This document shows, in pieces, positions 22,914-33,885 of a stretch of 64,000 nucleotides of DNA. The position numbers and the translations under genes were made by a program. A model generated the notes under the pieces. That model was not told where the DNA came from and did no database searches. It worked only from the letters and a program-made list of their open reading frames with translations. Origin of the DNA: Apium graveolens (taxonomy: Eukaryota > Streptophyta > Magnoliopsida > Apiales > Apiaceae); contig NC_133652.1 in assembly GCF_009905375.1 (NCBI RefSeq), positions 122,905,205-122,969,204 of the forward strand, written 5' to 3'. Each line of letters begins with the position of its first letter. The stretch's first letter is position 1.

Positions 22914-23646
22914 ATGGTTCACTTTAACTTCGGGGGGGTGTATTCAATTGGGATTTTGAAGGATTTTTATAGATTTTAGAAATCATGGGGTATTCAATTT
23001 GGATTTTAAATAATCCTTTAAAATCTGAAGGTATTCAACAAGGATTGGAAAAAATCTTTTAAAATCTGAATGTATTCAATTTAGATTTTAAAAAGTCAAT
23101 CAAAATTTGGTGGTATTCAATTTGGATTTTAAAAAATCCATCAAAATCTGATGGTATTCAAAAGTCCATGGATTTTCTTTTATTTAAAAAAGTTGTGGAT
23201 TTTGATGGATTTGCTAGTACATTTTTAATATCTTGAAATCTCTTCAAAATACATGAAATTTTGATGGATTTCTAAAAAACTCCACAAAATCTGCAAGACT
23301 CTACAAGATTTTGGATCAACTCCATCAAAATCCATGAAGAATTGAAATCAATGAAAATCTTTTAAAATCCATAGATTATTAACAATCCTTTAAAATCTGA
23401 AATGAATACACTTTCACTATCAATTTGAGGTGTCCTGAATGGCACCATGAATGGCATGTCACTGCCATTCTAGATGATATCTGGGACTCAGTTCCCCAAG
23501 AGGTCCTCACAGACCTCTTGTTCTTCTACATGGACTATCATCGCCATTTTGAACGTCTAGAAGAGGAACGGTGAGAAGCTCTCCGACAGCAGAAGCGAAT
23601 TATTCGTCTCGCTGTTCTTTTTGTTGAGAGTAGGAAGAAGAAATAA
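22914..23646 (+). pseudogene. Small accessory gene of C, disrupted by a foldback-like insertion
   Basis: ATG 22914 and six codons (MVHFNF) are followed by the insertion at 22932-23411; the rest resumes at about 23420 (CPEWHHEWHVTAI) and ends at TAA 23644-23646 after SRKKK. There is also a TGA (about 23572) where A has Leu. Apart from these, most differences from A are silent, so the gene decayed only after a period of selection. Function unknown; see 4618-4887 for the intact copy. Confidence 0.75.
22932..23411. mobile_element. MITE/foldback-like insertion (about 480 bp) with 41-bp subrepeats
   Basis: Absent from A. The ends are inverted: GGGGTGTATTCAATTGGGAT at the left and, at the right, ATCTGAAATGAATACAC. 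The left arm contains a tandem array, GTATTCAATTTGGATTTTAA and variants, with unit starts near 22991, 23032, 23072, 23114 and 23154 (about 41 bp). No coding capacity. Flanks TTTAACTTC and TTTCACTATC may be a degenerate 9-10 bp target duplication, which would suggest a Mutator-like origin, but this is weak. Confidence 0.7.
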
Positions 23647-24366
23647 TTGCAGCTATCTGTTTCTCTTCACCGTCAGCTTTGTCTAGCTTCTTAGCTTAGG
23701 AGTAAAGCTGTTGATGTTAGGATTTGTAGCTTAGGACAATCTTGTACTTTTCAACATGTAATTTAAATTTCATGAAATGTATTTGCTCAATATATTAATG
23801 AAATTTTATATTTATGCAAGATTTTGTATCTGAGTCGTTTGATATTCTGATAACATTTTAAATCCTGATACTAACCATATTCTGATGACCTTTTTAGCTC
23901 TAATACAAATCAAGTTCTGATTCTGACGTGGCGGTATTTGTTTACTTGGTTTATTAATGGTCATTCTCTCATTGGTTATAATTTTATAGAATATAGGTAA
24001 GGCAGTAAAAAAAAATTATTAAGTGGGAACAGTTTTAAAATTTAAAATAAAACTGAACAACCTTGATTAATGGGATTACTTGGTAAGTGGAACAGTTTTT
24101 CCTTGAAAAACTGCATGTGATAAGTAATGATTACTGAATACCCGTGCCCATTAATTAACTTTTACTGCTGCATGTTTGACAGATGTCTCAACGGTTACTT
24201 TTTCTACCGTGTATAAGTAAAAGAAAGAGAAGATTGTAATATCTTTTATTTACTTTCATATTTTATCTCTCTCTTTTTACTTTTATTCTCTCTCATCTAC
24301 TGACGATTTTTCATACAGACATTTTCTCAAACATCTTATAGGCAATTTTCTTTCTCACAAATTCTC
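23647..24366 (+). other. Intergenic stretch and promoter region before C accessory gene
   Basis: About 720 bp with no gene. It holds the conserved 3' flank of the small gene (ATATTAATGAAAT near 23791), a stretch aligning with A 4100-4300, AACGGTTAC near 24191, the TATA box and a CT-rich leader (24235-24360). Confidence 0.55.
24212..24219 (+). promoter_or_regulatory. TATA box of the long accessory gene (C)
   Basis: TATAAGTA, 155 bp before ATG 24367; the same octamer and spacing occur in A (4056-4063). Confidence 0.65.
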
Positions 24367-27109
24367 ATGGCTCCCAAGGACATAATTTTCGATGGAGCTA
24401 CGTTTGTTCCTAATAACTTCTCTGCTATTCTTAGAAAGTCAGAAGTACCCTCTGAACTTCACTTCATTCAGGACTTTTTTGCTAGTTCTGATATTGGGTA
24501 TGCTCTGACTGAACCCGAAGCAGTCTCTGGTACTCAAGTACTGGAGTTCTGGAGAAGCGGTATGTATGATGATGGTGGTGCTCAAGGGTCCCCAAGTATT
24601 ATTTTTTCATCAAGGGAGGATGAGTATGTTGTGACATTGTCTACGGTTCGCCAAGCACTGCAGCTACTTGAGAACTGTGTTTATTCTACTGTTGACGAGC
24701 CAGTTCTTCAAAACATGATGGCCAGTCTGGGATATGAAAGGACATTGGCAAAGCTGGGCCAGTTGAAGAGATCTTTCATAAGGAGGGAATGGAGTTTCTT
24801 CTTTGATTGCATAACTAAAGCTTTTGCAAACAAATGTTCCAATTTTGATGCAATTCCCATATTCAGCCAATAAATTGGGTATGCTCTCATAAATCGAACT
24901 GATTTTGACTATGCAAGTGCTGTTTTATGTTTTATTGGGGACAGAATGCATGAAGATAGATCTACTATTTATTTTGCTAGATTCTGTCAGCTTATTTATA
25001 GTTTCTGTTGTGATAATAAGCCCCAAAATAATGTTGAATTAATTTCATCATTCAGAATAGCTAAAAGAGCTTTTACTGACTTATCATCTACTAATAATAA
25101 GAAGGCTGTGTTAAGACCCCTCTTAATTTCTTTATCTGTCAAACAAGCCTTAATAACTTATGATCCTGTTAAGTACACTGCACTATATCCTGATGTTCAA
25201 CCATCTGAACCTCATCCATCAGAACCTACCACCTCTACTCACCCACCTCAAACTTCTCCACCTCATCCATCAGAACCTACCACTTCTACTCAACCACCTC
25301 AAACTTCTCCACCTCCAACTTCAGAACCTACAGTGCAGCCTTCATCTTCCAAAACTAAGAGGACTAAGAAGTACCTCAGACACAACAAAAGAGAAGGAGA
25401 TTCATTCTGCAAGATGAATCAGATGCTGAGGAACAGGTTCCTGTTTCAGAACCTGTTGTTCAAGAAGCTGAGAAGGTCTCTTCTCAGAAGGATGTTGATA
25501 TTGGGAGTTCTAGGCCCCTAAAAAGGTTTAGAAAGCGTAATTCTGATGATACAACTCCTAAAGTCTCATTAAAAGCTAAAAGATTCAAAACATTGGGAAA
25601 AAGGCCTGAAGATTCTGGTAAAGGAATGGAAGCAACAGCTAAGGAAGGGGGTCATGAATCTCTGATCTCACAAGACTCTGTTGAAGCTCACAATTCTCCT
25701 AGTGCTGATCCAGATCCTCATGTAACTCATCACTCTCCACTACATGAGCCAGAAACTACTCACATTTCTACACCTCCAGTATCTCTAGTAAATGCTGATA
25801 CCGAGGGGCCAAGTGATGAAATTGACATTCATAACTTGGAAGTGCCTCGGGTTTTGTATCTAGAAGCTCCACCAACTCAAGTCACTCCACAAACAACACC
25901 AATTCCTGATGCTGATTTAATCCAGAATTGCCTACAACACCTTCTCTGCATCTAGATACTGAAGATCAGATTTTAGGTGAGCATCAGAATATGGATGTTG
26001 ATCAGAAATTAGTTGGAGATCAGCCCTTAGAGGATGATGTTGAAGCCTCCATAGCTTCTCATACTGTTCTTTTATCAGAGGATGCTGAAGATGTTGACTC
26101 TGTAAGTTCTGATGCTGTAAATGTTGATGATACTGGTAATGCTGCTACAAATTTAGATACTGATGCAGCTGGTCCTTCTGGACATGCACCTCTACAAGCT
26201 CCTTCAAAAGCTGAGATAGTTAAAAAGTTTGTTACAGGGGAAGCACCAGTACCTTGGAGTGAAACTCCTAGAGGACAGGAGTGGACTAAGGAGTGGAACA
26301 CGGTTACCTTTGTTCCTACTGAAAAGATTCTTGCTGATCACTTGGCAAAAGCTGATGAGATGTTAGTCAATGATGATTTCAAGACACAGCTAAGAGTTAC
26401 TGCACTTAGTACAAGGCATCTTCAAGGTCAACAGTCTGTAACTCAGGCCAAGGTGGACAAGATTCAAGAAACCTTAATGCAGCAAGATACAGTTGTCAAG
26501 CTGGACAAGAAAAGGTTTTCCAAACCTTCCTTTGACAAAATTACCAATATTGAGAAAACCCAAGAGAAGCAACAGTCTCAGATTGATGAAATTTTGAAAA
26601 ATCAAGCTTCTCAGCAATCTCAACTCAATGAGCTCCAATCCTCAGTGGAATTGCTTCTCTCTCTTCTTTTACCTGCTGATGCCAAAAAGGGGGAGAAAGT
26701 AATTAAGTCCAAATGCAAACCTGATAAGACACTGAAGAAAAAGGATAATGGTAATGACCCGGGAAACTCTGGAATGGGTGGAGGTCGTGGTCAAGGTGGA
26801 GGTCTCTCATCAAGTAGAGCTAGAACTATAAGTCATAGAACAAGTTCTGATACTGGGAGAAGAATAAATTCTGATACTGGTAAAAGGATAAGTTCTGATG
26901 AATTTTTGGAACTTGATAAATAAATTTCAAGACAGTTATTTCTGAAAGAAAATCCAGGAATGGACTTTGAGAGTCTAATGGAAGAAGAAGCTAGACTTAA
27001 GTTAGAAAAAGTCAACTCCAAATCTGAAGCTTCTGTTGTTAAAAAGAAACTTCCTACGGCTAAAGGCATTGTGATAAAAGAAAGGACAAATCCTGTGGCA
27101 ACTAAAGCA
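24367..27109 (+). pseudogene. Long accessory protein of C, multiply broken and truncated
   Basis: Starts MAPKDIIFDG like A. The N-terminal domain (168 residues before the first stop) is only about 65% identical to A (59 differences), with REWSFFFDCITKAF fully conserved. Breaks: TAA 24871-24873, a frameshift near 25365 in the basic region, a frameshift near 25920, and TAA 26921-26923. A segment around 25200-25330 repeats a His/Pro/Ser/Thr motif (HPSEPTTSTQPPQTSPP), about two copies not found in A. The conserved KKFVTGEAPVPWSE block and the Gln-rich coiled coil follow; homology to A ends at about 27109. Unknown function; no membrane segment seen. Confidence 0.8.
25200..25330 (+). repeat. In-frame tandem repeat in C accessory gene
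   Basis: About two and a half copies of a roughly 60-bp unit (CATCCATCAGAACCTACCAC ...) encoding a Pro/Ser/Thr-rich linker. A lacks the duplication. Confidence 0.7.
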
Positions 27110-28649
27110 TACTTTCAGGGTTCGTTCGTGTAACAGATTCCAGATTCACGTCAAATGATAAATTCGGAATATCTTCTAGAAATACCTTTAACACTTTAAC
27201 AATCTGAGCATAATTGTCTTCTCGTTGAATTTTCCATCATAACTTCTTGCGTCATCCCTGCCATGTAAGTATTGTATTTTAGCATCATGCTTCCATGTTT
27301 GATACTTTAGTAATTCGACCATAACCACGTTCTTACGGAATTTATAATCATAATTTCTAATTTCTTCTATTCCGCGTAGCATAATCATTGATCATGCAAC
27401 ACCTCGACTCCAATGATAGGAATGTTATTCTTCTTCAATCGTCTGGAAGGTTCCTCCATTTTCTTCAATCATCCTCGAGCTCCTTTTGGTTCAGCGAACC
27501 TATTTTAAAATTTAATCATTTTATAGATTGGATGAATAATATTTCTGCACGTTGATTCGATTGTTGATATTATTAAACCAGGTTTGCATTCTCCTTCCGA
27601 GGAAATTTTAAACCTCTCTGTATTAGCGGCTCTACTTGGCCCTCTGATTTAACAATACTGAGTTCGACAAAATATTCTTTTGGGTAATCTAATACTTATA
27701 ACAACAAGAATTCAAGTAGTAATTTGACAACCAAAATTTTAAAACTCATTTTGTGTAAAGATTTTTTTAAAATTCTGTTAAGAAAGTCTTTTTTGAAAAC
27801 TTGTTTTAGAATTTTAAAAATCAAACTTCTGGTCGTCCTTACTATATGAGTTGATTGCTGTTCTCTTCAACCACAACAAGGTACCGAATTGAAGAAATGA
27901 CCACCTAAGGGTCCATCTACTTCAATATCTCTTCTGCTTTTTATTGAATCCATTTCGCCTTCACTAGTCACCGAGAAATTCATTTATCGCTGCATGTAAC
28001 TCTAACTCCAATTTTGACATCTGGTACTATGTTCGATATTTTCATCGTTGTCCTTGATGTGGTAGTTACAACCGATTGATGCAATTCGATGTTTGGTTCG
28101 TATATAAGGTCTTATCTTCTTGTTAACCTTAAATATAACTAATAAGGTCGATATGTGGATCCTTGCGCGGCTTCCAAAAAGTGATAAGAAGCTCCCCGCC
28201 ATAGTGGTGCCTTTAAACTTGCGACGTTGGCTCTTCGTTAGCTTCAATCAACTCGTTGCCACCATCCTGGAGCTTAACCTACTACGAAATTCTAAGTTGG
28301 CTCATACTAGAACTTTTCTATCTTTCCTTATACAAAATTCCCACAGAAATCAATCATATTTTCCTTTAAAACCATATGAAAGCAGGGTAATTTACCCAAT
28401 CCCCGTCGAGCTGTCGACTCTTCACAACTATAGGATCTGGGAACTCAATATATCTATAGCGTTAATATATTCACCTTATACTTCTCTTTAATGATATCCT
28501 ATCTTACTAATCCATATCGGATCCGCTAATCCTAATTCGCACTCAACCCAAACTCAAAATGAGTATACTTAGGGTATTCCCTATCTCATATAGCCTAACA
28601 CTCATATCTTACTTTCACCTGTTCTTATTTCAGGGACCAATAACCTGTA
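27110..28649 (-). other. Decayed internal DNA of G (no recognisable gene)
   Basis: Downstream of G's PBS on the minus strand, where leader and gag should lie. No gag motif could be found in any frame; short open frames (27188-27388, 28002-28247) have no recognisable domain. The left edge is the abrupt break with C. Confidence 0.5.
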
Positions 28650-28661
28650 GCTCTGATACCA
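28650..28661 (-). other. Primer binding site of G (tRNA-iMet)
   Basis: TGGTATCAGAGC on the minus strand, three bases from the LTR end. Confidence 0.9.
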
Positions 28662-28664
28662 ACT

Positions 28665-31600
28665 TGTAACACCCTCAAATCCGGGGTCAGGATTGAGTGT
28701 CACTGAATAACTTTAAATAATATAAACCCGTGTATTAAAACAAGTATACGAAAAACCCATCATTACTCCGAATCACTTACAGGTTATGGTATGAAACAAG
28801 AATCTAATGTTTTAAAATCACAATAACTAAATACAATTTCATCACCTCTTTACTAACTTCCTTGTATTATTCACTCTAATATCTCCAAATTCCTTCAGCT
28901 GGAATCTCTCCACTTTTGCTGTCTATTAGAAGTTATTCACTTTTGTCCTCATTTGATACTGAAAGAAATAATAATTCATAAAGCAAGAGTGAGCCAAAAT
29001 GCCCAGCAAGTATCATAATCGGTTTCCAAATATCAGATCAAAGAAACTTCTGGAAACATTTTTTTTTAAAAATGATTTCAAAACATCCTTATATATTTAA
29101 AACAGTTGAGCGAATAAACATCGACCCTCATTGACCTTTAATCATAAATCACATTTCTCGGTAAAAGAACAGTGAAAATTTCACTGATTCATTTCTTGAA
29201 TCAAATCTTTGTTTTCTTTTTCAATCATAAACTTTCTAAGAAGGAATGCCATTAATGGTGATCAACAATAAATTAGACTGGACACTAGAAACCAACATAT
29301 GCACTATAACTTGCTAATCAGCCAGGATATAATACGGGATCTATACCCAACTGCATAGACCCACCAACATATGGGGTACCCAGGCACTATGGCCTAATAA
29401 TCAAGGGACCAGCCATCTCTGGCCCTTAGGGTCCAGCTCATTCATGGCCCTCATCGTAACCATCCAGTCTGTGGAGTATTTTGATGTCAAATCACTTTGG
29501 TTTCAAAATATCCCGATTTCGGGTTCGCAAATAACCCGAAATAATGGGTATTTTCTTAAGAGATCAATCGATAATCAAGGAACAAGATCAAAAAGGTACT
29601 TGCATAAATAAGAGTAATTACAATGAAATATAAAAATATTTAACTATTCTGAACTTAGAATATGAATGAAGAAATATTTGCAGTATTTTAGAAGAAAGAT
29701 TAGGAATATTTGCCTCAATTGACAACCCTCTGATCTTTAACTATCTGCCATATCACTCAGTCCCGATGTATCTGTATTTCCAGTGACATGCCACTTGACC
29801 TTTCTTGTCAATTACCATTTCAGGTTTATCTCTATTCTGAATCCACTCGTTTCATTACTACACGTAATCAGGCTTTACTTTTACAATCCCTGTCTGGCTT
29901 TGAATGCCTCGAACTATATGTATCTATCATAAAGGATACCATTCAATTAACTGACAATATATAATTGTCTAGTCTATACGTTTATCCTTATCATCTACCC
30001 GCCCGATAATAACAAATAAGGATCATCTTTAATCATATAAAGTTTAATAGACACGTGGACTCATAATTCACATAACACGTACACATAAGGCATGTAATCA
30101 TATTATTCATATAACACATAATCATATAATTCATGTAGCACATAAGTTGAATCGTCAAAATATAGGTCTCGATACGTTTAGAATTAAAATCGGGTCAAAA
30201 AGAGTATTTTATCGATCAATAACAGACTCAGAATGATTCATAAAAAACGCCCTTTTGATACAAAAAAAATTTAGGTCTTGAAAATATGTTTAATAGAAGC
30301 ATAATATTTTTCTGAGTCTAGAGGCGTTCGTTTCGTATTAGACGGACGAACGATTGATTTATTATGAATAAAATAAGAATAATTCAATTAACAATAATAT
30401 TAATTGAATTTTTAAATACCTTTATATAAATTTTAAAAGCTCAAAATGATTTTTAAATCATTACTTGGCTTAATTATAAATAATTATATTTTCTTTTACT
30501 ATTTATAGATAAAATTATTAATTTAAATGAATTAATTAATTAAATCCATAAATAATTAATTAAAATAAATTATAAATAGTTAAATCAAATTTTATTTTTG
30601 AAAATAATAAAGAAAATAATTTTCTGGAATTAAAATAATTTAGTTAATTATTTAAAATAATTAACTAAATAAATTTTGAATTTAAAAATGAATTTTAGAA
30701 TTAAAAATAAGAATTTTGAATTATTTTTTTTAAAATAAAACTGCACAAACAGTTTTCAGGAAAGGAAATTGGGGAAAAACAGATCGAAGTCGGGTAATTT
30801 TGCGGGTCAAAAATCGGGTCGACGAAGAACATGTCGACCCGCCGGACTTTTTCCCCAGAAACCGGCAAACAACCGCTTTTCCGGCCATGTTCGATTGGGT
30901 TGGAAAATGAATGATTTGATCGGATTTTTGTTCCTAAAACAGTCAAGCTTCAACCCACCATAAACCTTTTCTCAACCAATCGTTTAATCGAGCACTGTGG
31001 CTTAATTTCTGGTCAAAAAGACCATTAAAACCGGTAAGCTCGAAGCTTTTCCGGCGATGGTCCAAAACGCGAATCCTTCACCAAAATAATTGTTCTTTAC
31101 ATTAATACGAAGCTTATAATTCATAAAATTAAACCCTAGTATTCATATCAACAATCAATCAATAATAAGAACGGAAAATCGAATCAAAATTTGGAAAAAA
31201 TTCATAAACTCGACCAATCACTTCCAGGAATCGTTTGGTCCAGATAAACACATGATTCCATTGCAAATAACATCAGCAAGCTATCCCCATTATTAAAATC
31301 AATCAATAACCCTTAAATCAAAAAGCCCCAAATTTAATTAAGAACATTCAAACACATAAACCCTAATTTTAAAATTCGAGAATCAAACATCAATTTGAAC
31401 ATGTTATTGAACTCCAAATTAGTCATATAATATACCAAAATGACAAAGAAGAAAAGATCTACATGATTATGCCATCAAATCATGTAAACAATATCAAGAA
31501 CAAATTTCATAATTTAATCCATAAATAATTCGAAATAAAATAATCAAATAAGAAAAATACCTCGATTTCTGCACCAAAATAGTTGATTGATTCAGAAAAA

Positions 31601-32010
31601 GTTTTTCGAGAGCTTCGATTTGATATGTTGCACGCTTGAATCGGAGCTCGATAACGCCTTCATTCGTGGGCTTGATTATGAAGAACGCAACGTTTTTAAG
31701 GTTTTTCTCTATAATCTCTATATTTTTACTGATCGATTATGTTTATACAAATAAAATAAAACAATAAAAGGGCTATATATATTTATGGAATATTGGTTCG
31801 TGTTGGATCGTTTTGGATCGATAAATTTGTTACTTAGCCACTAAGTAACTACATAAACGATCCGATTTAATACTCGTATAGGATAATTATCCAAACTGGG
31901 CTTCTTATAAAACACTTTATACGAAAATAATGTAGTATTATCTCGTCTTTCGAGAATATGGGTTTTATTTATTGATAAAAATAATTATACGATGTTTTTC
32001 GGATGTTACA
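28665..32010 (-). repeat. 5' LTR of G (3346 bp)
   Basis: Minus strand begins TGTAACATCCGAAAAAC and ends GACCCCGGATTTGAGGGTGTTACA when read across (last 20: CGGATTTGAGGGTGTTACA region). Homologous to the 3658-bp LTRs of D but well diverged. TATATATA on the minus strand at 31774-31781 lies where D has TATAAATA, after three CGATCCAA-type units. Confidence 0.85.
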
Positions 32011-32968
32011 GAACTCGAAGAGGAAGTTTATGTTGAACAACCTCCAGGGTTCATTGATCCAAAGTATCTAGATCATGTCTACTTACTGGATAACGCACTC
32101 TATAGACTGAAGCAAGCTCCAAGAGCCTGATATGAAACACTTGCTCTATTTCTGCTAGAGAGTGGTTTCACAAGAGGTACGATTGATAAAACTCTCTTTT
32201 ATAAATACCATGGTAAGGACTTGTTATTAGTACATATATATGTTGATGATGTCATTTTTGGATCTACTAATGATAAACTCCGTGAGAGATTTGCAAAGCT
32301 AATGTAGTCCAGGTATCAAATGAGTATGGTGGGAGAATTGAGTTACTTTCTGGGGTTACAAGTCAAACAGACTAATGAAGGAATCTTCATAAATTAATCC
32401 AAATACACCAGGAATTTACTCAAAATATTTGGAATGCAATATTGCTCAACTGCATCAACTCCTATGGCCACTGCAACCAAGTTAGATTTAAATAATGGTT
32501 CTTCAGTAGATATAACTAACTAGAGAGGTATGATTGGCTGACTCTTATATCTGACTGCTAGTAGACCTGATATCATGTATGCTACCTATCTCTGTGAAAG
32601 GTTCTAAGCTAATCTTAGAGAACCTCATCTATTAACTGTGAAAAGAATTCTTAAGTATCTTAAAGACACCATGAATCTGGGATTATGGTATCCTAGAGTT
32701 TCAGACTTTAAGCTAATTGGATATTTAGATGCTAACTTTGCAGGATGCAAGATTGACAGGAAAAGCACTTTTGGAAGTTGCCAATTTCTTGGAGGCCGAA
32801 TGGTTTCTTGGTATAGCAAGAAACAAAAGTCAATTTCCACTTCAACTGCAGAAGCATAATACATTGATGTAGGAAGCTGTTGTGCTCAGATTCTATGGAT
32901 GAAGAATCAACTGCTGAATTATGGGTTAGGCTATTCTTCTATTCTTATATATTGCGATAATCAAAGTG
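32011..32968 (+). pseudogene. pol: Element H: dead copia RT/RNase H fragment
   Basis: Plus-strand RT from [14 protein letters not shown] through YVDDVIFGS (about 32240) to RNase H (LDANFAGCKIDRKS, then YCDNQS at the end). Seven in-frame stops are visible (for example after LKQAPRA, before YET). Closest to the A/C family in wording of motifs. G cuts it on the left, and I's LTR cuts it inside the YCDNQSA motif on the right. Confidence 0.9.
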
Positions 32969-33885
32969 TGTTAGTCCCAAAGTATCGTATGAGGGGGGGT
33001 TGAATACGATACCTAAAATCTTTTTAGATTCATTTCAAGTTCTTCGTTAAAATTACGGAATCAAAATAGACACGGCAATTCGAGGAATATATCGTTTTAT
33101 TAATATAAACCTTGAGGTTGCTACAATCTAATCAATAAATTGATTAGCTATAATAAATTCAGCAGCACAACTTTATGTTTACAAGAATAATAAATGTGGT
33201 TCTTTAATGGATCTCACGTAAACACTCTTTTAAAACTGAAGAAGATCACCAACAGAAATAAACTTCAATTGCTGCTTTTGTAGTCTTCAAATTCATTTGG
33301 ACAGGTGGCTTGATTTGAACCAATCATTTCAATTGAATTTGTTGCAATTAAAAATGGAAACCTCACTAAGTCTGTTACTTGGGACCCTGTAGAATAGGGT
33401 TACTTGCGACCTTGATTTCCTGTTAACTTGAGATACTTGCGACCTCATGTGGCAGTTACTTGCGACTGCTTGCCTTGAAAATGTAGTGATACTTGCGAAC
33501 AAGCCTTATAGAGTTACTTGCGACCTCTCTATGGCAGTTACTTGTGACTGCTTCCCTTAGAGAGATGCAGAGATACTTGCGAACAGGCTTCCTGACTTAG
33601 ACAAATTTTCACCTTGCTTTTACTTGCGACCTTAGAGTCACAAAGGTGACCATTTGTCTTAACCATATTTCTCAGTTATATTTACTTGCGACCTTGTAAC
33701 ATTAGAGGGTATTCTTTGCCTTAGAAGAAATCTAGGTTTTAGTAACTGTATCACTACACAAGGTTTCTTCTGAATAATCAAAACAAATCCTTTCTGATAT
33801 GTCGATGCTTGGTGCACTGGTCTGGTTCATAAACAACTAGCATGAAATGATTCAGTTCGATTCCCTTGACAATTCTGAGTTGGTA
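32969..33885 (-). repeat. Element I: copia LTR fragment, truncated by E
   Basis: The left end TGTTAGTCCCAAAG, followed by a C/G-rich GGGGGGGTTGAATACG, is the reverse of a typical SIRE-type LTR end (compare TGTTAGGTCACAC...GGGGGGTGAATAC at 12758). Thus the LTR reads on the minus strand. The other terminus is not found before E begins at 33886, so it is incomplete. It carries the TACTTGCGAC array. Confidence 0.65.
33374..33694. repeat. TACTTGCGAC interspersed short repeat array (about 10 copies)
   Basis: Ten copies of (T/A)TACTTG(C/G/T)GA(C/A) in about 320 bp. Copies 3-5 and 6-8 form a higher-order repeat of about 78 bp (GGCAGTTACTTG and GATACTTGCGAACA segments recur in the same order). Confidence 0.85.

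Larger units (their letters stand above)
15160..27109 (+). mobile_element. Element C: SIRE-like copia retrotransposon, relative of A, 3' truncated
   Basis: Same order as A but on the plus strand: 5' LTR 15160-15756, PBS, gag, pol, spacer, small gene, long accessory gene. It stops abruptly at about 27109, within the accessory gene; the 3' third of that gene and the 3' LTR are gone, replaced by G's internal DNA. The 5-bp left flank is CTTTC; the matching right copy is lost. All genes carry several stops and frameshifts, so C is considerably more decayed than A. A 480-bp foldback-like insertion sits in its small gene. Confidence 0.9.
27110..32010 (-). mobile_element. Element G: Ty3-gypsy (D family) 5' LTR plus truncated leader
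   Basis: A 3346-bp LTR at 28665-32010 with a PBS to its left shows that the element reads on the minus strand. Only about 1.55 kb of internal DNA remains before the junction with C at 27109. The U3/R part aligns with D's LTR (GATCCAA repeats, TATA, TCTCGAAAGACG and GGATCGTT segments). It is inserted in H; right flank GAACT. Confidence 0.85.

Noticed and set aside
28002..28247. 81-codon frame in G interior as gag
   Set aside because: No capsid or zinc-knuckle motif, and no match to D Gag by eye.
33374..33694. CRISPR-like array
   Set aside because: Repeats are 10 bp, spacing is irregular, no cas genes, and the DNA is plant.
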